Position numbers and translations under genes: made by a program. Below are positions 46,401 to 55,305 of a DNA stretch of 64,000 nucleotides, piece by piece. The stretch spans positions 2,480,001-2,544,000 of the forward strand of contig NZ_JACBZO010000001.1 of NCBI RefSeq assembly GCF_013409005.1. The letters run 5' to 3'. A model generated the notes under the pieces. That model had not been told where the DNA came from and searched no databases. It saw only the letters and a list, made by a program, of their open reading frames with translations. Source of the stretch: Demequina lutea (GTDB lineage Bacteria > Actinomycetota > Actinomycetes > Actinomycetales > Demequinaceae). Position 1 is the first letter of the stretch; the number at the start of each line of letters is the position of its first letter.

Positions 46401-47252
46401 TTACCAAGGGCCGTACAAGGCCTCTGAGGTGTCATTGATCGCCGCACAAGCATCGGCGAGGTCGACCCCAAGCACCTCAGAAATGGTGCGCATCGTCGCC
46501 GCCACTTGGGACGGCGAATTGACCCGGCCTCGCTGCGGGTGAGGCGTGAGAAAGGGGGCGTCCGTCTCTACGAGCACGTTCTCGAGCGGCGTGACGGCGA
46601 GTGCCGCGCGCAACCCCGCCGCGTTCTTGAACGTGACATTGCCCGCGAAACTCACGTAGTAGCCGCGGGAGACACACACCCGAGCCATCGCCGCATCTCC
46701 GGAAAAGCAATGAAAGACCGTCCGCTCGGGGGCGCCGTCGCGGTCCAAGACGTCAAGAACGTCCGCGTGGGCGTCCCGATCGTGGATTTGGAGCACCAGG
46801 CCGAGCTCCTTGGCCAAGGCAATGTGGTCCCGAAAGGACCGAATCTGCGCGTCGCGACCCTCGGGCCCCGTGTGGTGGTAGTCGAGCCCCGTCTCGCCAA
46901 TCACCCGCATGCGCGGCAAGCGTGCCAGCCGCGAGATCTCCGCGAGTGCTTCGCGGTAATCGAGTCCACTGGGATGCTCCCCCGCTGCGTGTATCGGCGC
47001 CTCATTGGGATGCAGCGCGACGCCTCCGACAAGCCGTCTGTCGGCCTGAATGGCATCGGCCGTCCACCTCGCGGAGCCGATGTCGCAACCGATCTGGACG
47101 GCGCGCGTGACACCCACGGCCCCCGCCTCGTCGAGGATCTGTGCGGCGGTGCGTTCAACCGCGCCGCGGTACGGGAAATCGAGGTGGCAATGGTTGTCCA
47201 CGACCGGCGAGGGAAGCGCCTCGGGCGGCGTGGCCCACGCGACCGTGCTCAC
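46401..47252 (-). CDS. TatD-family metal-dependent deoxyribonuclease
   Basis: A 283-residue TIM-barrel hydrolase. Metal ligands appear in VVDNHCHLDFPY (HxH), VIGETGLDYHHTG (Glu), LQIHDRDAHAD and FHCFSGDAAMA (His), and VLVETDAPFLTPHP (Asp). Relatives have 3'-5' DNA exonuclease activity. GTG 47252 lies in the second copy of a 14-bp duplication; the first copy contains the metG stop. The gene belongs to the metG-tatD-rpf-rsmA-ispE cluster. Confidence 0.93.
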   Translation of the reverse strand: MSTVAWATPPEALPSPVVDNHCHLDFPYRGAVERTAAQILDEAGAVGVTRAVQIGCDIGSARWTADAIQADRRLVGGVALHPNEAPIHAAGEHPSGLDYREALAEISRLARLPRMRVIGETGLDYHHTGPEGRDAQIRSFRDHIALAKELGLVLQIHDRDAHADVLDVLDRDGAPERTVFHCFSGDAAMARVCVSRGYYVSFAGNVTFKNAAGLRAALAVTPLENVLVETDAPFLTPHPQRGRVNSPSQVAATMRTISEVLGVDLADACAAINDTSEALYGPW

Positions 47253-47266
47253 GCGACCGTGCTCAC
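47239..47266. repeat. 14-bp tandem duplication at the metG-tatD junction
   Basis: GCGACCGTGCTCAC occurs at 47239-47252 and again at 47253-47266. On the minus strand each copy begins GTGAGC. The upstream copy carries the metG TGA stop and the downstream copy supplies the tatD GTG start. Confidence 0.9.
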
Positions 47267-49056
47267 GACTCGGAACGCATCCGCTCAAGTTCCTGTTCGA
47301 CGATGTCGTCGTCGAGCTTGGTGAAGACGGGCACCGGAGGAGGAACCGGGGTTCCCGCAACAAGGTCCAACCGCTTCCACGTGCCGTGCTGCGCCGAGTA
47401 GTCGCCCTCGATGATCGGGTAGCCCCTGTCGGGGCGGTCAAGATCCTCGACTTCGCTGATATGCGGCATCGGCGAGAAGATTCCCGTTCCACCGAGGGCC
47501 TCGTGCACCTTTTGCGCGCTGTGCGGCAAGAAGGGCGCCAACAGGGTATTTGCATCGGAAACCAACTGAGCCGCGACGCCCAACACGGTCTTCATGCGCT
47601 CGGGATCGGTCGTCTTCAGCTTCCATGGCGCGGTGTCGGCAAGGTACTTGTTGGCGTCACCGACGACGTGCATCGCCTCGCCGATGGCCTGGCGCTGCCG
47701 TTGGATGCCGATGAGCCTGCCGACCTCGTCGAAACCGTTGCTCGAGCGCTCGAGCGCGGCCCGGTCGATGTCTTCCAGGTTGTCCCTGGCCGGCAGAGAG
47801 CCGACATTATTGTGCAGAAGCGAGGCCGTGCGATTGACCAGGTTTCCCCACCCGGCGACGAGCTCGTCATTCGTGCGGCGTTTGAACTCCGCCCACGTGA
47901 AGTCGGCGTCGGACGTCTCTGGGCCAGCGACAGCGATGAAGTAGCGCAGCGCGTCGGGCTGGTAGCGGGCCATCATGTCCCGCACGTAGATGACGTGGCC
48001 GCGCGATGACGAAAACTTGTTCGACTCCATCGTCAGGTACTCGCTCGACACGACCTCCGTGGGCAGGTTCAATACTCCGAAAGAACCAGGGCTGCCGCCG
48101 CGGGACCCCTTGCCGTTGGCCGCAAGGAGTTCCGCGGGCCAAATCTGCGAGTGGAAGGTGATGTTGTCTTTGCCCATGAAGTAATAGGAAAGGGCCGCCG
48201 GGTCGTTCCACCACAGGCGCCACATCTCTGGGTCTCCTTGGCGGCGGGCCCACTCGATCGACGCGCTGAGATAGCCGATCACCGCATCGAACCACACGTA
48301 CAGACGCTTGGAGGGGTTGTCTTCCCAGCCCATGAGCGGGACGGGGATGCCCCAGTCGATGTCGCGAGTCATCGCACGCGGACGCACGTCCTTGAGCAGG
48401 TTGAGCGAGAAGTTGAGGACGTTGGGTCGCCAACCGTTGCGCGCACCAAGCCACTCCGCGAGCTCGTTTGCGAGAGCGGGAAGGTCGAGGAAGAAGTGTT
48501 CGGTCTCGACGAACTTGGGAGTCTCGCCATTGATCTTGGAGACCGGGTTGATGAGGTCCATCGGGTCGAGCTGGTTGCCGCAGTTGTCGCACTGATCGCC
48601 GCGGGCGCCGTCGTCACCACAGATGGGACACGTGCCCTCGATGTAGCGGTCGGGAAGGGTGCGGCCGGTCGAGGGCGAGATTGCTCCGCGCGTCGTCTGA
48701 GCCACCATGTAGCCGTTGGCGTGCACCGAGCGAAACAACTCTTGCGCCACGGCGTAGTGGTTGGCCGTCGTTGTCCTCGTGAACAGGTCGTACGTGAGTC
48801 CCAACTGGACGAGATCCTCCACGATGACCCTGTTGTAGCGGTCAGCGAGTGCCTGGGGGCTCACCCCTTCCCTCTCCGACTGGACCAGGATGGGCGTGCC
48901 GTGCTCGTCCGTTCCCGACACCATCAGGACGTCGTGGCCGGCCATGCGCATGTACCGGCTGAATACATCAGATGGCACACCGAAACCCGCCACGTGTCCG
49001 ATGTGGCGGGGACCGTTGGCGTACGGCCAAGCGACAGCGGAGAGGATGCGTGACAT
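47263..49056 (-). CDS. metG: Methionyl-tRNA synthetase
   Basis: Charges initiator and elongator tRNA-Met. The class I signature is [12 protein letters not shown], zinc-binding cysteines are in [18 protein letters not shown], and the KMSKS equivalent is KFSSSRG, a form also found in related actinobacterial enzymes. The anticodon-binding domain follows ([17 protein letters not shown]), and there is no C-terminal tRNA-binding extension. ATG 49056 begins at the usual [15 protein letters not shown] 49065 is an alternative with AGG immediately adjacent. Confidence 0.96.
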   Translation of the reverse strand: MSRILSAVAWPYANGPRHIGHVAGFGVPSDVFSRYMRMAGHDVLMVSGTDEHGTPILVQSEREGVSPQALADRYNRVIVEDLVQLGLTYDLFTRTTTANHYAVAQELFRSVHANGYMVAQTTRGAISPSTGRTLPDRYIEGTCPICGDDGARGDQCDNCGNQLDPMDLINPVSKINGETPKFVETEHFFLDLPALANELAEWLGARNGWRPNVLNFSLNLLKDVRPRAMTRDIDWGIPVPLMGWEDNPSKRLYVWFDAVIGYLSASIEWARRQGDPEMWRLWWNDPAALSYYFMGKDNITFHSQIWPAELLAANGKGSRGGSPGSFGVLNLPTEVVSSEYLTMESNKFSSSRGHVIYVRDMMARYQPDALRYFIAVAGPETSDADFTWAEFKRRTNDELVAGWGNLVNRTASLLHNNVGSLPARDNLEDIDRAALERSSNGFDEVGRLIGIQRQRQAIGEAMHVVGDANKYLADTAPWKLKTTDPERMKTVLGVAAQLVSDANTLLAPFLPHSAQKVHEALGGTGIFSPMPHISEVEDLDRPDRGYPIIEGDYSAQHGTWKRLDLVAGTPVPPPVPVFTKLDDDIVEQELERMRSES

Positions 49057-49272
49057 GGGGTTCATCCTAGCGAGGCGTGGGTTCTCGACCTGCCGACTTC
49101 CGCGGCAACGAGGCGCTCTCAGGGCCACGGTCCCTGCCACGCCACACCCACCCTGGCTCACACGGTATTCCCCTCGCTAGGGTAAGTGTTGGCTGCCGCG
49201 GACGGCGGGCACTCGTAGCTTGTGACGACATCGCATTGCGGCGGTCACTAGAACAACGGAAGGTACGGCACC

Positions 49273-51252
49273 ATGACAGCAGAACCCACATCGATGCCCA
49301 CAAACCAAGGCGGAGCCGCCCCCACCTCCAACCCATTCGCGGGCGTCCCCACTCCCGACCTGGTCCGGGATGCGCTGGCTCTGCTGCTGCTGCTCATGTC
49401 CTTGGCTATGCGATGGAACGTGGACTCGACGAGCGGCGTGAAGCACGCAACCGACCACCTCGAGGTCGTGCTCGTGACACTGGTGTCGGTGGCCTCTTTG
49501 TCGCTGACGTACCTCGCACGGGCCAAGGTGTTTGGCGCGGGGGTCTCCGCCGCCCAAGTGGGTCTCATTCGCGCGGCCGCCAACGCGCCGTACGCGGTGG
49601 TCGTCGCGATTTACCTGATTCTCGATGTCTCCAAGATCGGCGATAGCTGGTACCTGGCTGGCGGCATCGGCTGGGCTGCGGCGACGGGTCTCACGGGCGC
49701 GGCGCTTGCGGGCATGCCTCGCCAGGTCGAGTCCGAAAACTCGCCGGTCGGCGCGCTCCAGGCGAAGATCATGCAACTGTCCGTCATTGGCCTCGGCGGA
49801 CTGTGGGTCGCGATGTCCCTGATCAACTTCATCAACGTCTTCGTCGAGTGGGCGCCCGTCGTCAACGGCGCGGCGTCCACCATCGCCCTCCTCGTCACCG
49901 TGCTCCTCGTTCTCGTGCCGCTCGTCCTGATCACAGCGGGACTGATCCGCCGGTCGGCCGTGACGCGCACCGTGACGGTGACGGGTGGCGTCGTCGTCTT
50001 CGGGGCGATCATCATCGACTGGTTCTCCGACTGGAAGATCTCGATGACAGGCGTGGAGTCCGCCCACCGGCCCGGGTTCGGAATCATCGCCTTGATCACC
50101 CTGGGCGCGCTGGCCTCTTCGCACCTGATCCGTGACTCCATGCGGCACATCGAAGATGTCCAGCGGTATGTGCGCTCGGCCGGGATCCTGCTCTTGGCAC
50201 AGGCCAGCGGGGTCGTCGCCAGCGCCATCATCACGGTCTTGACGATCACCTCGAACACCGTCGCTTCCAATGGCAAGGCGGTCGAATACATTTTCGCCCT
50301 TGTGATCATCGCCGCTATGGCGACGGGAGCCTTTGCGCTCGTGCGCACCGGCGAGGCCGCCACCCGGCCTCTTGCTCTGGCACTGACTGCAGGAACCGTG
50401 GTCGTCGGAGTCGTGGCCGTGAGCCTGGTGGAGAGCCTGTCGCAGCTTGGCATCGTCGACCTCATCTACACCTTCGGTCTGCCCACCGCGACCCTCGTCT
50501 TGCTTGCCGCGCCGACGAGCATGAGGGCGCACTACGGCTCGCTCTTGCGTGCAAGTGGCGCGCCCATTGCTACGGCCCCCACCGACGAGCCCGAGACCCC
50601 CGCTCTCGAAGCCAAGGCCCCGTTCGACGAGCCCGAGACCCCCGCTCTCGAAGCCAAGGCCCCGTTCGACGAGCCCGAGACCCCCGCTCTCGAAGCCGAG
50701 GCCAGCTACGACGAGCCCGAGGCCACCTACGACGAGCCCGAGGTTGCCTTCGACGAGCCCGAGGTTGCCTTCGACGAGTCCGAGGTTGCCTTCGACGAGT
50801 CCGAGACCCCCGCTCTCGAAGCCAAGGCCCCGTTCGACGAGCCCGAGGCACCCATCCTCGAACCCGACGCCCCCATCCTCGAACCCGACGCCCCCATCCT
50901 CGAGCCCGACGCCCCCATCCTCGAGCCCGAGACCCCCATCGAGGAGCCCGAGCCAGAGACCCCGTTCGTCGAGCCCGACGCCCCCATCCTCGAACCCGAC
51001 GCCCCCATCCTCGAACCCGAGGCACCCATCCTCGAACCCGAGGCGCCCGCCCCCGAATCTGTCCATCCCAGGGCGGCAGAGGCATCGGCCCCCGAAACGC
51101 CGTTGCAGGCACTCTTCGAGATTGCCGCAAAAGTCCCAGAACTGCGCGCCGCCGTCGCCGCGAATCCATCCACATACCCCGACCTGCTGACGTGGCTCGG
51201 CAAGTTGGGTGATCCCGCCGTGGATGCCGCACTGAAGGCTAGGGGCGCCTAG
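49273..51252 (+). CDS. Multi-pass membrane protein with acidic repeat tail and LRV domain
   Basis: A 659-residue protein of unknown function. Residues about 30-425 hold roughly ten hydrophobic helices (for example ALALLLLLMSLAMRW, IALLVTVLLVLVPLVLITAGLI). Residues 438-590 are a Pro/Glu/Asp-rich repeat tail built from DEPETPALEAKAPF and APILEPD units. The last 55 residues (LFEIAAKVPELRAAVAANPSTY, PDLLTWLGKLGDPAVDAALKARG) form a variant leucine-rich-repeat module like that in the protein at 1191-1577. The cytoplasmic tail may act as a spacer. An AACAACGGAAGG precedes the ATG. It stands alone. Confidence 0.8.
   Translation: MTAEPTSMPTNQGGAAPTSNPFAGVPTPDLVRDALALLLLLMSLAMRWNVDSTSGVKHATDHLEVVLVTLVSVASLSLTYLARAKVFGAGVSAAQVGLIRAAANAPYAVVVAIYLILDVSKIGDSWYLAGGIGWAAATGLTGAALAGMPRQVESENSPVGALQAKIMQLSVIGLGGLWVAMSLINFINVFVEWAPVVNGAASTIALLVTVLLVLVPLVLITAGLIRRSAVTRTVTVTGGVVVFGAIIIDWFSDWKISMTGVESAHRPGFGIIALITLGALASSHLIRDSMRHIEDVQRYVRSAGILLLAQASGVVASAIITVLTITSNTVASNGKAVEYIFALVIIAAMATGAFALVRTGEAATRPLALALTAGTVVVGVVAVSLVESLSQLGIVDLIYTFGLPTATLVLLAAPTSMRAHYGSLLRASGAPIATAPTDEPETPALEAKAPFDEPETPALEAKAPFDEPETPALEAEASYDEPEATYDEPEVAFDEPEVAFDESEVAFDESETPALEAKAPFDEPEAPILEPDAPILEPDAPILEPDAPILEPETPIEEPEPETPFVEPDAPILEPDAPILEPEAPILEPEAPAPESVHPRAAEASAPETPLQALFEIAAKVPELRAAVAANPSTYPDLLTWLGKLGDPAVDAALKARGA
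50584..51042 (+). repeat. In-frame tandem DNA repeats encoding the acidic tail
   Basis: A 42-bp unit encoding DEPETPALEAKAPF is repeated three times from 50584 (the third copy diverged at its end) and recurs near 50794. A 21-bp unit encoding APILEPD is repeated about seven times further on, with 21-bp DEPEVAF-type units between. All periods are multiples of 21, so copy-number change keeps the frame. Confidence 0.9.
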
Positions 51253-51258
51253 ACGCCG

Positions 51259-52098
51259 CTAGGTGGAGGAGCGCGCCTCGACGACTGCGGCGTAGAGGTC
51301 TCGTTGCGGCACGCCGAACGTTGCGGCAAGATCCGCCACTACGGCCTTGGCGCGTTCGCCCACGGCAACCCTCCGCAACGCCTCGGCCACGATAGAGGCC
51401 AGGGGCGGCGCCTCACGCGCGCGGCCCGCGACCACCACGACAATCTCGCCGCGAACCTCGGACGCTGCCGCCCAGGCGGCGAGGTCGGCGAGCGTGCCCC
51501 TAAGGGTCTCTTCGTACCTCTTGGTGATCTCGCGGGATAGGGAGGCCCGTCGATCGGCGCCAAAGGCAATGGCCATGGATGCGAGTGTCACCGCGACGCG
51601 ATGAGGCGCCTCGAAGAAGATGAGCGTTCGCTCTTCAGCGGCGAGACCTGCGAGGGCGGCGGAGCGCTCGCCCTCCTTGCGAGGCAGAAAACCCTCAAAG
51701 GCAAAGCGATCAGTCGGGAGGCCCGAGAGGGCTAGCGCCGCGAGCGGTGCCGACGGTCCAGGGAGAATTCCTAGATCAACGCCGGCCGCAATCGCCGCAG
51801 TCACCATGCGATATCCGGGATCCGACACGAGCGGCATTCCGGCATCGGACACTACCACGATCGTTTCACCCGCCAGCGCCCTGTCGATCAGCCAGGCGCC
51901 CGTGCGGGCCTCGTTGTGATCGTGAAGAGCGACAAGTTCGCCGGTGATCGATATCCCAGCGCGCGCGGCGAGGTCCCGCGTCACGCGGGTGTCCTCTGCC
52001 GCCACGACGTCGGCGGATGCGAGTGCCTCCCAGAGGCGAGCCGACCCATCGCCCACATTTCCGATGGGTGTGGCCGCCAAGAGAATTCGCCCGGTCAT
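51259..52098 (-). CDS. rsmI: 16S rRNA (cytidine1402-2'-O)-methyltransferase
   Basis: Methylates the ribose of C1402 in the 16S rRNA decoding centre. The 279-residue tetrapyrrole-methylase-fold protein has the RsmI motifs LLAATPIGNVGDGSARLWEAL, VAAEDTRVTRDLAAR, LHDHNEA, VVSDAGMPLVSDPGYRMV and LPGPSAPLAALALSGLP. ATG 52098 is chosen over GTG 52116 because it precedes the family start directly. It is divergent from pmt, a pair conserved in Actinobacteria. Confidence 0.95.
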   Translation of the reverse strand: MTGRILLAATPIGNVGDGSARLWEALASADVVAAEDTRVTRDLAARAGISITGELVALHDHNEARTGAWLIDRALAGETIVVVSDAGMPLVSDPGYRMVTAAIAAGVDLGILPGPSAPLAALALSGLPTDRFAFEGFLPRKEGERSAALAGLAAEERTLIFFEAPHRVAVTLASMAIAFGADRRASLSREITKRYEETLRGTLADLAAWAAASEVRGEIVVVVAGRAREAPPLASIVAEALRRVAVGERAKAVVADLAATFGVPQRDLYAAVVEARSST

Positions 52099-52166
52099 GT
52101 ACCAAGCGTGACACACGGCGCGACGCCGGCACGGACGCCCCCCGCGCGAGGGCTTAGGCTCTCTTT

Positions 52167-53648
52167 GTGATTGTGACCCTCTGGCGCTGGCGTGCCACCG
52201 TCATGGCCGCGTCGGTGACCGCGCTCGCGGCCGTGTTGCGCTTCGCCGACCTGGGCCACCCACGTGCCCTCGTCTTTGACGAGGTGTACTACGCGCGTGG
52301 CGCGTACTCGCTCCTGCAAATGGGATACGAGGGCAAGTGGGGCCACGACGGCGGGCACTTTGCGATGGGCAACTTCTCGGATCTGACCACCGACGGCGAT
52401 TATGTGGTGCACCCAATGGTGGGAAAGCTCCTCATCGCCGCGGGTATGAAAATCGCTGGAAACGGCCCCTTTGGATACCGCTTCGCGGGCGCCTTCTTGG
52501 GCACGATGACGGTCCTCATCGTCGCCCTGCTCGTGCGGCGCATCATGAAATCCACCGTGTGGGGAGGCGTTGCCGGTGTGCTGCTCGCGGTCGACGGCGA
52601 ACACATCGTCTTGTCCCGCACCGCGATTCTCGACATCTTTCTCACGTTCTTTGTGGTGGCAGGTTTCGCGCTGCTGTGGCTCGATAGATGGCGAGCGCAA
52701 CGCATCTACGCGGAACATCCTCCTGACACCACTGGCGCCTTCGGCCCGCGAGTAGGCATCCGCTGGTGGCGTCTCGCGGCGATCGTCACCTTCGGCCTCG
52801 CGTCGGGCGTGAAGTGGTCGGGGGCAACCTTTGCCGCGGCGTTCCTCTTGGTATTTGTCCTCCTGGATGCCTCCGACAGGCGCGCGGCCGGCTACAAGCA
52901 TTGGCTGCCGGGAGCCGCTTTGCGGTCAGGGTTGCCTGGCGCACTTGCGACCGTGATCCTGATGCCTGCGACCTACATCGCGCAGTGGGCGAACTGGTTC
53001 CTCACCAAGGGCTCCTACGATCGCGACTGGGCTCAGTTGCACCCCGGCCAGGGTGTGACGTGGCTTCCCCCTGCGCTCCGGTCGCTGTGGGAATACCACG
53101 TGAGCATGTACAACTACCACAAGCACCTTGACACCCCCCATCCGTGGGAGTCGCACCCTGCCGGCTGGATCATCCAGTTCAGACCGACCGCGTTCTTCTT
53201 CGAGAAGGCGGATCCGTCCACGTGCCGCGGCGGCAATTGCGTCGAGGACATCACGTCGATCGGAAACCCACTCATCTGGTGGGTGGGGCTCGCGGCGTTG
53301 TGCTTCGCGATCTGGAGGCTGGTCGTCAAGAACGACAGCATCGGCATAATCTTCGGCGCCGGCGTGCTCATCGGCTGGCTCCCGTGGGAGCCGTACGCCC
53401 ACCGCACGATCTTCACGTTCTATTCGGTCGCGATGGCGCCATTCGTTGTCATGATGCTCGCGTGGGCGCTCGAGAGATTCGCTAGACTTGACCACCTCGA
53501 GAGCCGATATTCGCGAGTCCGTGGGCTCGCCGTCGGGTGGTTCCTCGTCGCTGTCCTTGTGGTCTCGGCCTTCTTCTACCCCGTGTGGACCGGCCAGCCG
53601 ATTCCTGCGTGGTACCAAACGATCCACGTCTGGCTTCCCACCTGGTAG
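52167..53648 (+). CDS. pmt: Protein O-mannosyltransferase (Pmt family)
   Basis: A GT39-family glycosyltransferase moving mannose from polyprenyl-phosphate-mannose to Ser/Thr of secreted proteins at the outer face of the membrane. The 493-residue polytopic protein has the catalytic acidic motif VFDEVYYARGAY in the first extracytoplasmic loop, HPMVGKLLIAAG, and SRTAILDIFLTFFV; about eleven helices are visible. GTG 52167 is used. It depends on Sec-linked export in M. tuberculosis (Rv1002c). Confidence 0.93.
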   Translation: MIVTLWRWRATVMAASVTALAAVLRFADLGHPRALVFDEVYYARGAYSLLQMGYEGKWGHDGGHFAMGNFSDLTTDGDYVVHPMVGKLLIAAGMKIAGNGPFGYRFAGAFLGTMTVLIVALLVRRIMKSTVWGGVAGVLLAVDGEHIVLSRTAILDIFLTFFVVAGFALLWLDRWRAQRIYAEHPPDTTGAFGPRVGIRWWRLAAIVTFGLASGVKWSGATFAAAFLLVFVLLDASDRRAAGYKHWLPGAALRSGLPGALATVILMPATYIAQWANWFLTKGSYDRDWAQLHPGQGVTWLPPALRSLWEYHVSMYNYHKHLDTPHPWESHPAGWIIQFRPTAFFFEKADPSTCRGGNCVEDITSIGNPLIWWVGLAALCFAIWRLVVKNDSIGIIFGAGVLIGWLPWEPYAHRTIFTFYSVAMAPFVVMMLAWALERFARLDHLESRYSRVRGLAVGWFLVAVLVVSAFFYPVWTGQPIPAWYQTIHVWLPTW

Positions 53649-53715
53649 GTGAGCTTCGCCGCCAAAATGTGCGGCGTCGACCCAACGGAACTTCGCCTCC
53701 GGACGTTATGTGGGT

Positions 53716-53856
53716 ATGGAGACCACGACGACCGAAGAGGCCGCAACCATTGGCGGCGGTTGGACTCTCGCCCGCCGCACCACGCTCGGCATCGTTCTCA
53801 TGGGGACGCTTGGAGCCCTCGCTGGCTTCGCCTTCGCGCGCCTCCTGTGGAGGTAG
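53716..53856 (+). CDS. Putative 46-residue single-pass membrane protein
   Basis: A short ORF between pmt and the Lrp gene. It opens METTTTEEAATIGGGW, has a basic LARR, then one hydrophobic segment (LGIVLMGTLGALAGFAFARLL). GTGGG lies about 4 bases before the ATG. Coding bias is consistent with neighbours, but the ORF is too short for certainty. No family is recognised. Confidence 0.45.
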   Translation: METTTTEEAATIGGGWTLARRTTLGIVLMGTLGALAGFAFARLLWR

Positions 53857-53884
53857 GCCGCCGCCAGCCAATCTCCCTCATCCG

Positions 53885-54328
53885 TCAGCGAAGCCTCTCG
53901 TCGACGAGCCGAGAGAGCACGATGGCGCTGCGGGTCTTGTCGACTTGCGCGGCATCACGGATCTTCTCAAGAGCGACCTCGAGGTCGGGCATCGTCGCCG
54001 CGCGAAGACGGACGATCGCGTCGGCCTGACCCGTCACCGTCAGGGCCTCGACCACGTTCGGGATCGCGCCGAGGATGCGCGTGAGTTCATGAGGGGCGAC
54101 CGTCCCCCTGCAAAAGAGCTCCACGTACGACTCGATCTTCTGGCCGTCGACGTCGGGATCAAGGCGGACGCCAAAACCGCGAATCACCCCCGTATCGACA
54201 AGCCTGTCGACACGGCGTTTGACGGCCGACGCGGACAGACCCACCCGCAAACCGAGGTCCGCGAAACTCGCCCTTCCGTCAACACGCAACTCATCGATGA
54301 TCCGGTGGTCGAGATCGTCGATCGTCAT
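53885..54328 (-). CDS. Lrp/AsnC-family transcriptional regulator
   Basis: A 147-residue regulator with an N-terminal winged HTH (LDHRIIDELRVDGRASFADLGLRVGLSASAVKRRVDRL, spread over residues 5-42) and a C-terminal RAM domain that binds amino acids. It is divergent from the arginine/ornithine operon, so it probably controls that operon in response to arginine, ornithine or a related amino acid. TTTGCACG repeats lie between them. Confidence 0.93.
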   Translation of the reverse strand: MTIDDLDHRIIDELRVDGRASFADLGLRVGLSASAVKRRVDRLVDTGVIRGFGVRLDPDVDGQKIESYVELFCRGTVAPHELTRILGAIPNVVEALTVTGQADAIVRLRAATMPDLEVALEKIRDAAQVDKTRSAIVLSRLVDERLR

Positions 54329-54371
54329 ACTCTCTCCTTAGACGCTTGATTCTCGCACGACGCGCGATGTG

Positions 54372-54421
54372 TTTGCACGTATTGAGCGCTCAGGGCCGTA
54401 CTTTTGCACGCTTTCTTTGCG
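54372..54421. promoter_or_regulatory. Candidate Lrp-binding repeats
   Basis: TTTGCACG occurs at 54372-54379 and 54403-54410, exactly 31 bases apart (about three helical turns), with a weaker TTTGCGAT at 54416. They lie between the divergent Lrp gene and the amidinohydrolase gene. Confidence 0.45.
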
Positions 54422-54444
54422 ATCCTTATGGCCTAGGAGGAACA

Positions 54445-55305
54445 ATGACCATCACCGCGCCGTCCCAGCGCGCCACTCGCGTGGCCACCCCATTGACCGT
54501 TCTCATGTGCCGCCCTTCTCACTTCACGGTGACCTACCGGATCAACCCCTGGATGAACCCAGACTCCCCCACCGACACCCCGCGTGCGGTCGCCCAGTGG
54601 GAGGCGCTTCGCGACGCTTACAAGCGCCTCGACTTTGAGGTGCACGAGATCGATCCGATCCATGGGCTCCCCGACATGGTCTTCGCGGCGAACGGTGGCC
54701 TGGTGATCGACGGGGTTGCCTACACGGCCAGCTTCCACTACCCACAACGCCAACCGGAGGGCCCCGCATACGCCAGTTGGCTCGGAGTCGCAGGCTACGA
54801 CGTTCGCCACGCGAGCGTCGTCAACGAGGGTGAGGGCGACTTCCTCGCCGTGGGAGACGTCATCCTTGCTGGCCACGGGTTCCGCACCGACCCCGCGAGC
54901 CACGATGAGGCCGCCCGCGTGTTCGGTCGCGAGGTCATCGCTCTGCGCCTCGTCAGGCCCGAGTTCTACCACCTCGACACCGCGCTCGCTGTGCTCGACG
55001 GCCGAGTCGGACACGAACACGTCGCATACCTACCCGGCGCGTTCGATGCCGACAGCCTTGCCCTCCTGCGCGACCGGTTCCCCGATGCGATCGAGGTGTC
55101 TGAGGAGGACGCGGCCGTGTTCGGCCTCAATGCGGTCTCCGACGGCCTTCACGTCGTCACCGCCGAGCGCGCGACGGGCTTCCATGCCCAGTTGCGGGAG
55201 CACGGCTACGAGCCCATCGGCGTCGACCTTTCCGAGCTACTGCTCGGTGGCGGAGGCGTCAAGTGCTGCACGCTCGCGTTGCGCGGGCCGGAAAGGGAGT
55301 TCTGA
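54445..55305 (+). CDS. Arginine dihydrolase/dimethylargininase-like amidinohydrolase
   Basis: A 286-residue GME-superfamily (DDAH/arginine deiminase fold) enzyme. It has CRPSHFTVTYRINPWMNP near the N terminus, GLPDMVFAANGG, GEGDFLAVGD, the catalytic-His region FYHLDTALAVLDG and the Cys nucleophile in GGGGVKCCTLALR. Strong GGAGGA precedes ATG 54445. It overlaps the ornithine cyclodeaminase gene by one base. Homologues are called dimethylargininase, but the pairing with ornithine cyclodeaminase also fits arginine dihydrolase (arginine to ornithine). Confidence 0.85.
   Translation: MTITAPSQRATRVATPLTVLMCRPSHFTVTYRINPWMNPDSPTDTPRAVAQWEALRDAYKRLDFEVHEIDPIHGLPDMVFAANGGLVIDGVAYTASFHYPQRQPEGPAYASWLGVAGYDVRHASVVNEGEGDFLAVGDVILAGHGFRTDPASHDEAARVFGREVIALRLVRPEFYHLDTALAVLDGRVGHEHVAYLPGAFDADSLALLRDRFPDAIEVSEEDAAVFGLNAVSDGLHVVTAERATGFHAQLREHGYEPIGVDLSELLLGGGGVKCCTLALRGPEREF

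Noticed and set aside
43604..49056. Novel operon
   Set aside because: The metG-tatD-rpf-rsmA-ispE order is a well-known actinobacterial arrangement.
49177..51066. 629-codon minus-strand ORF opposite the repeat-rich membrane protein
   Set aside because: Gly/Leu-rich repetition is simply the reverse reading of the tail repeats; the plus frame has membrane helices and a proper start.
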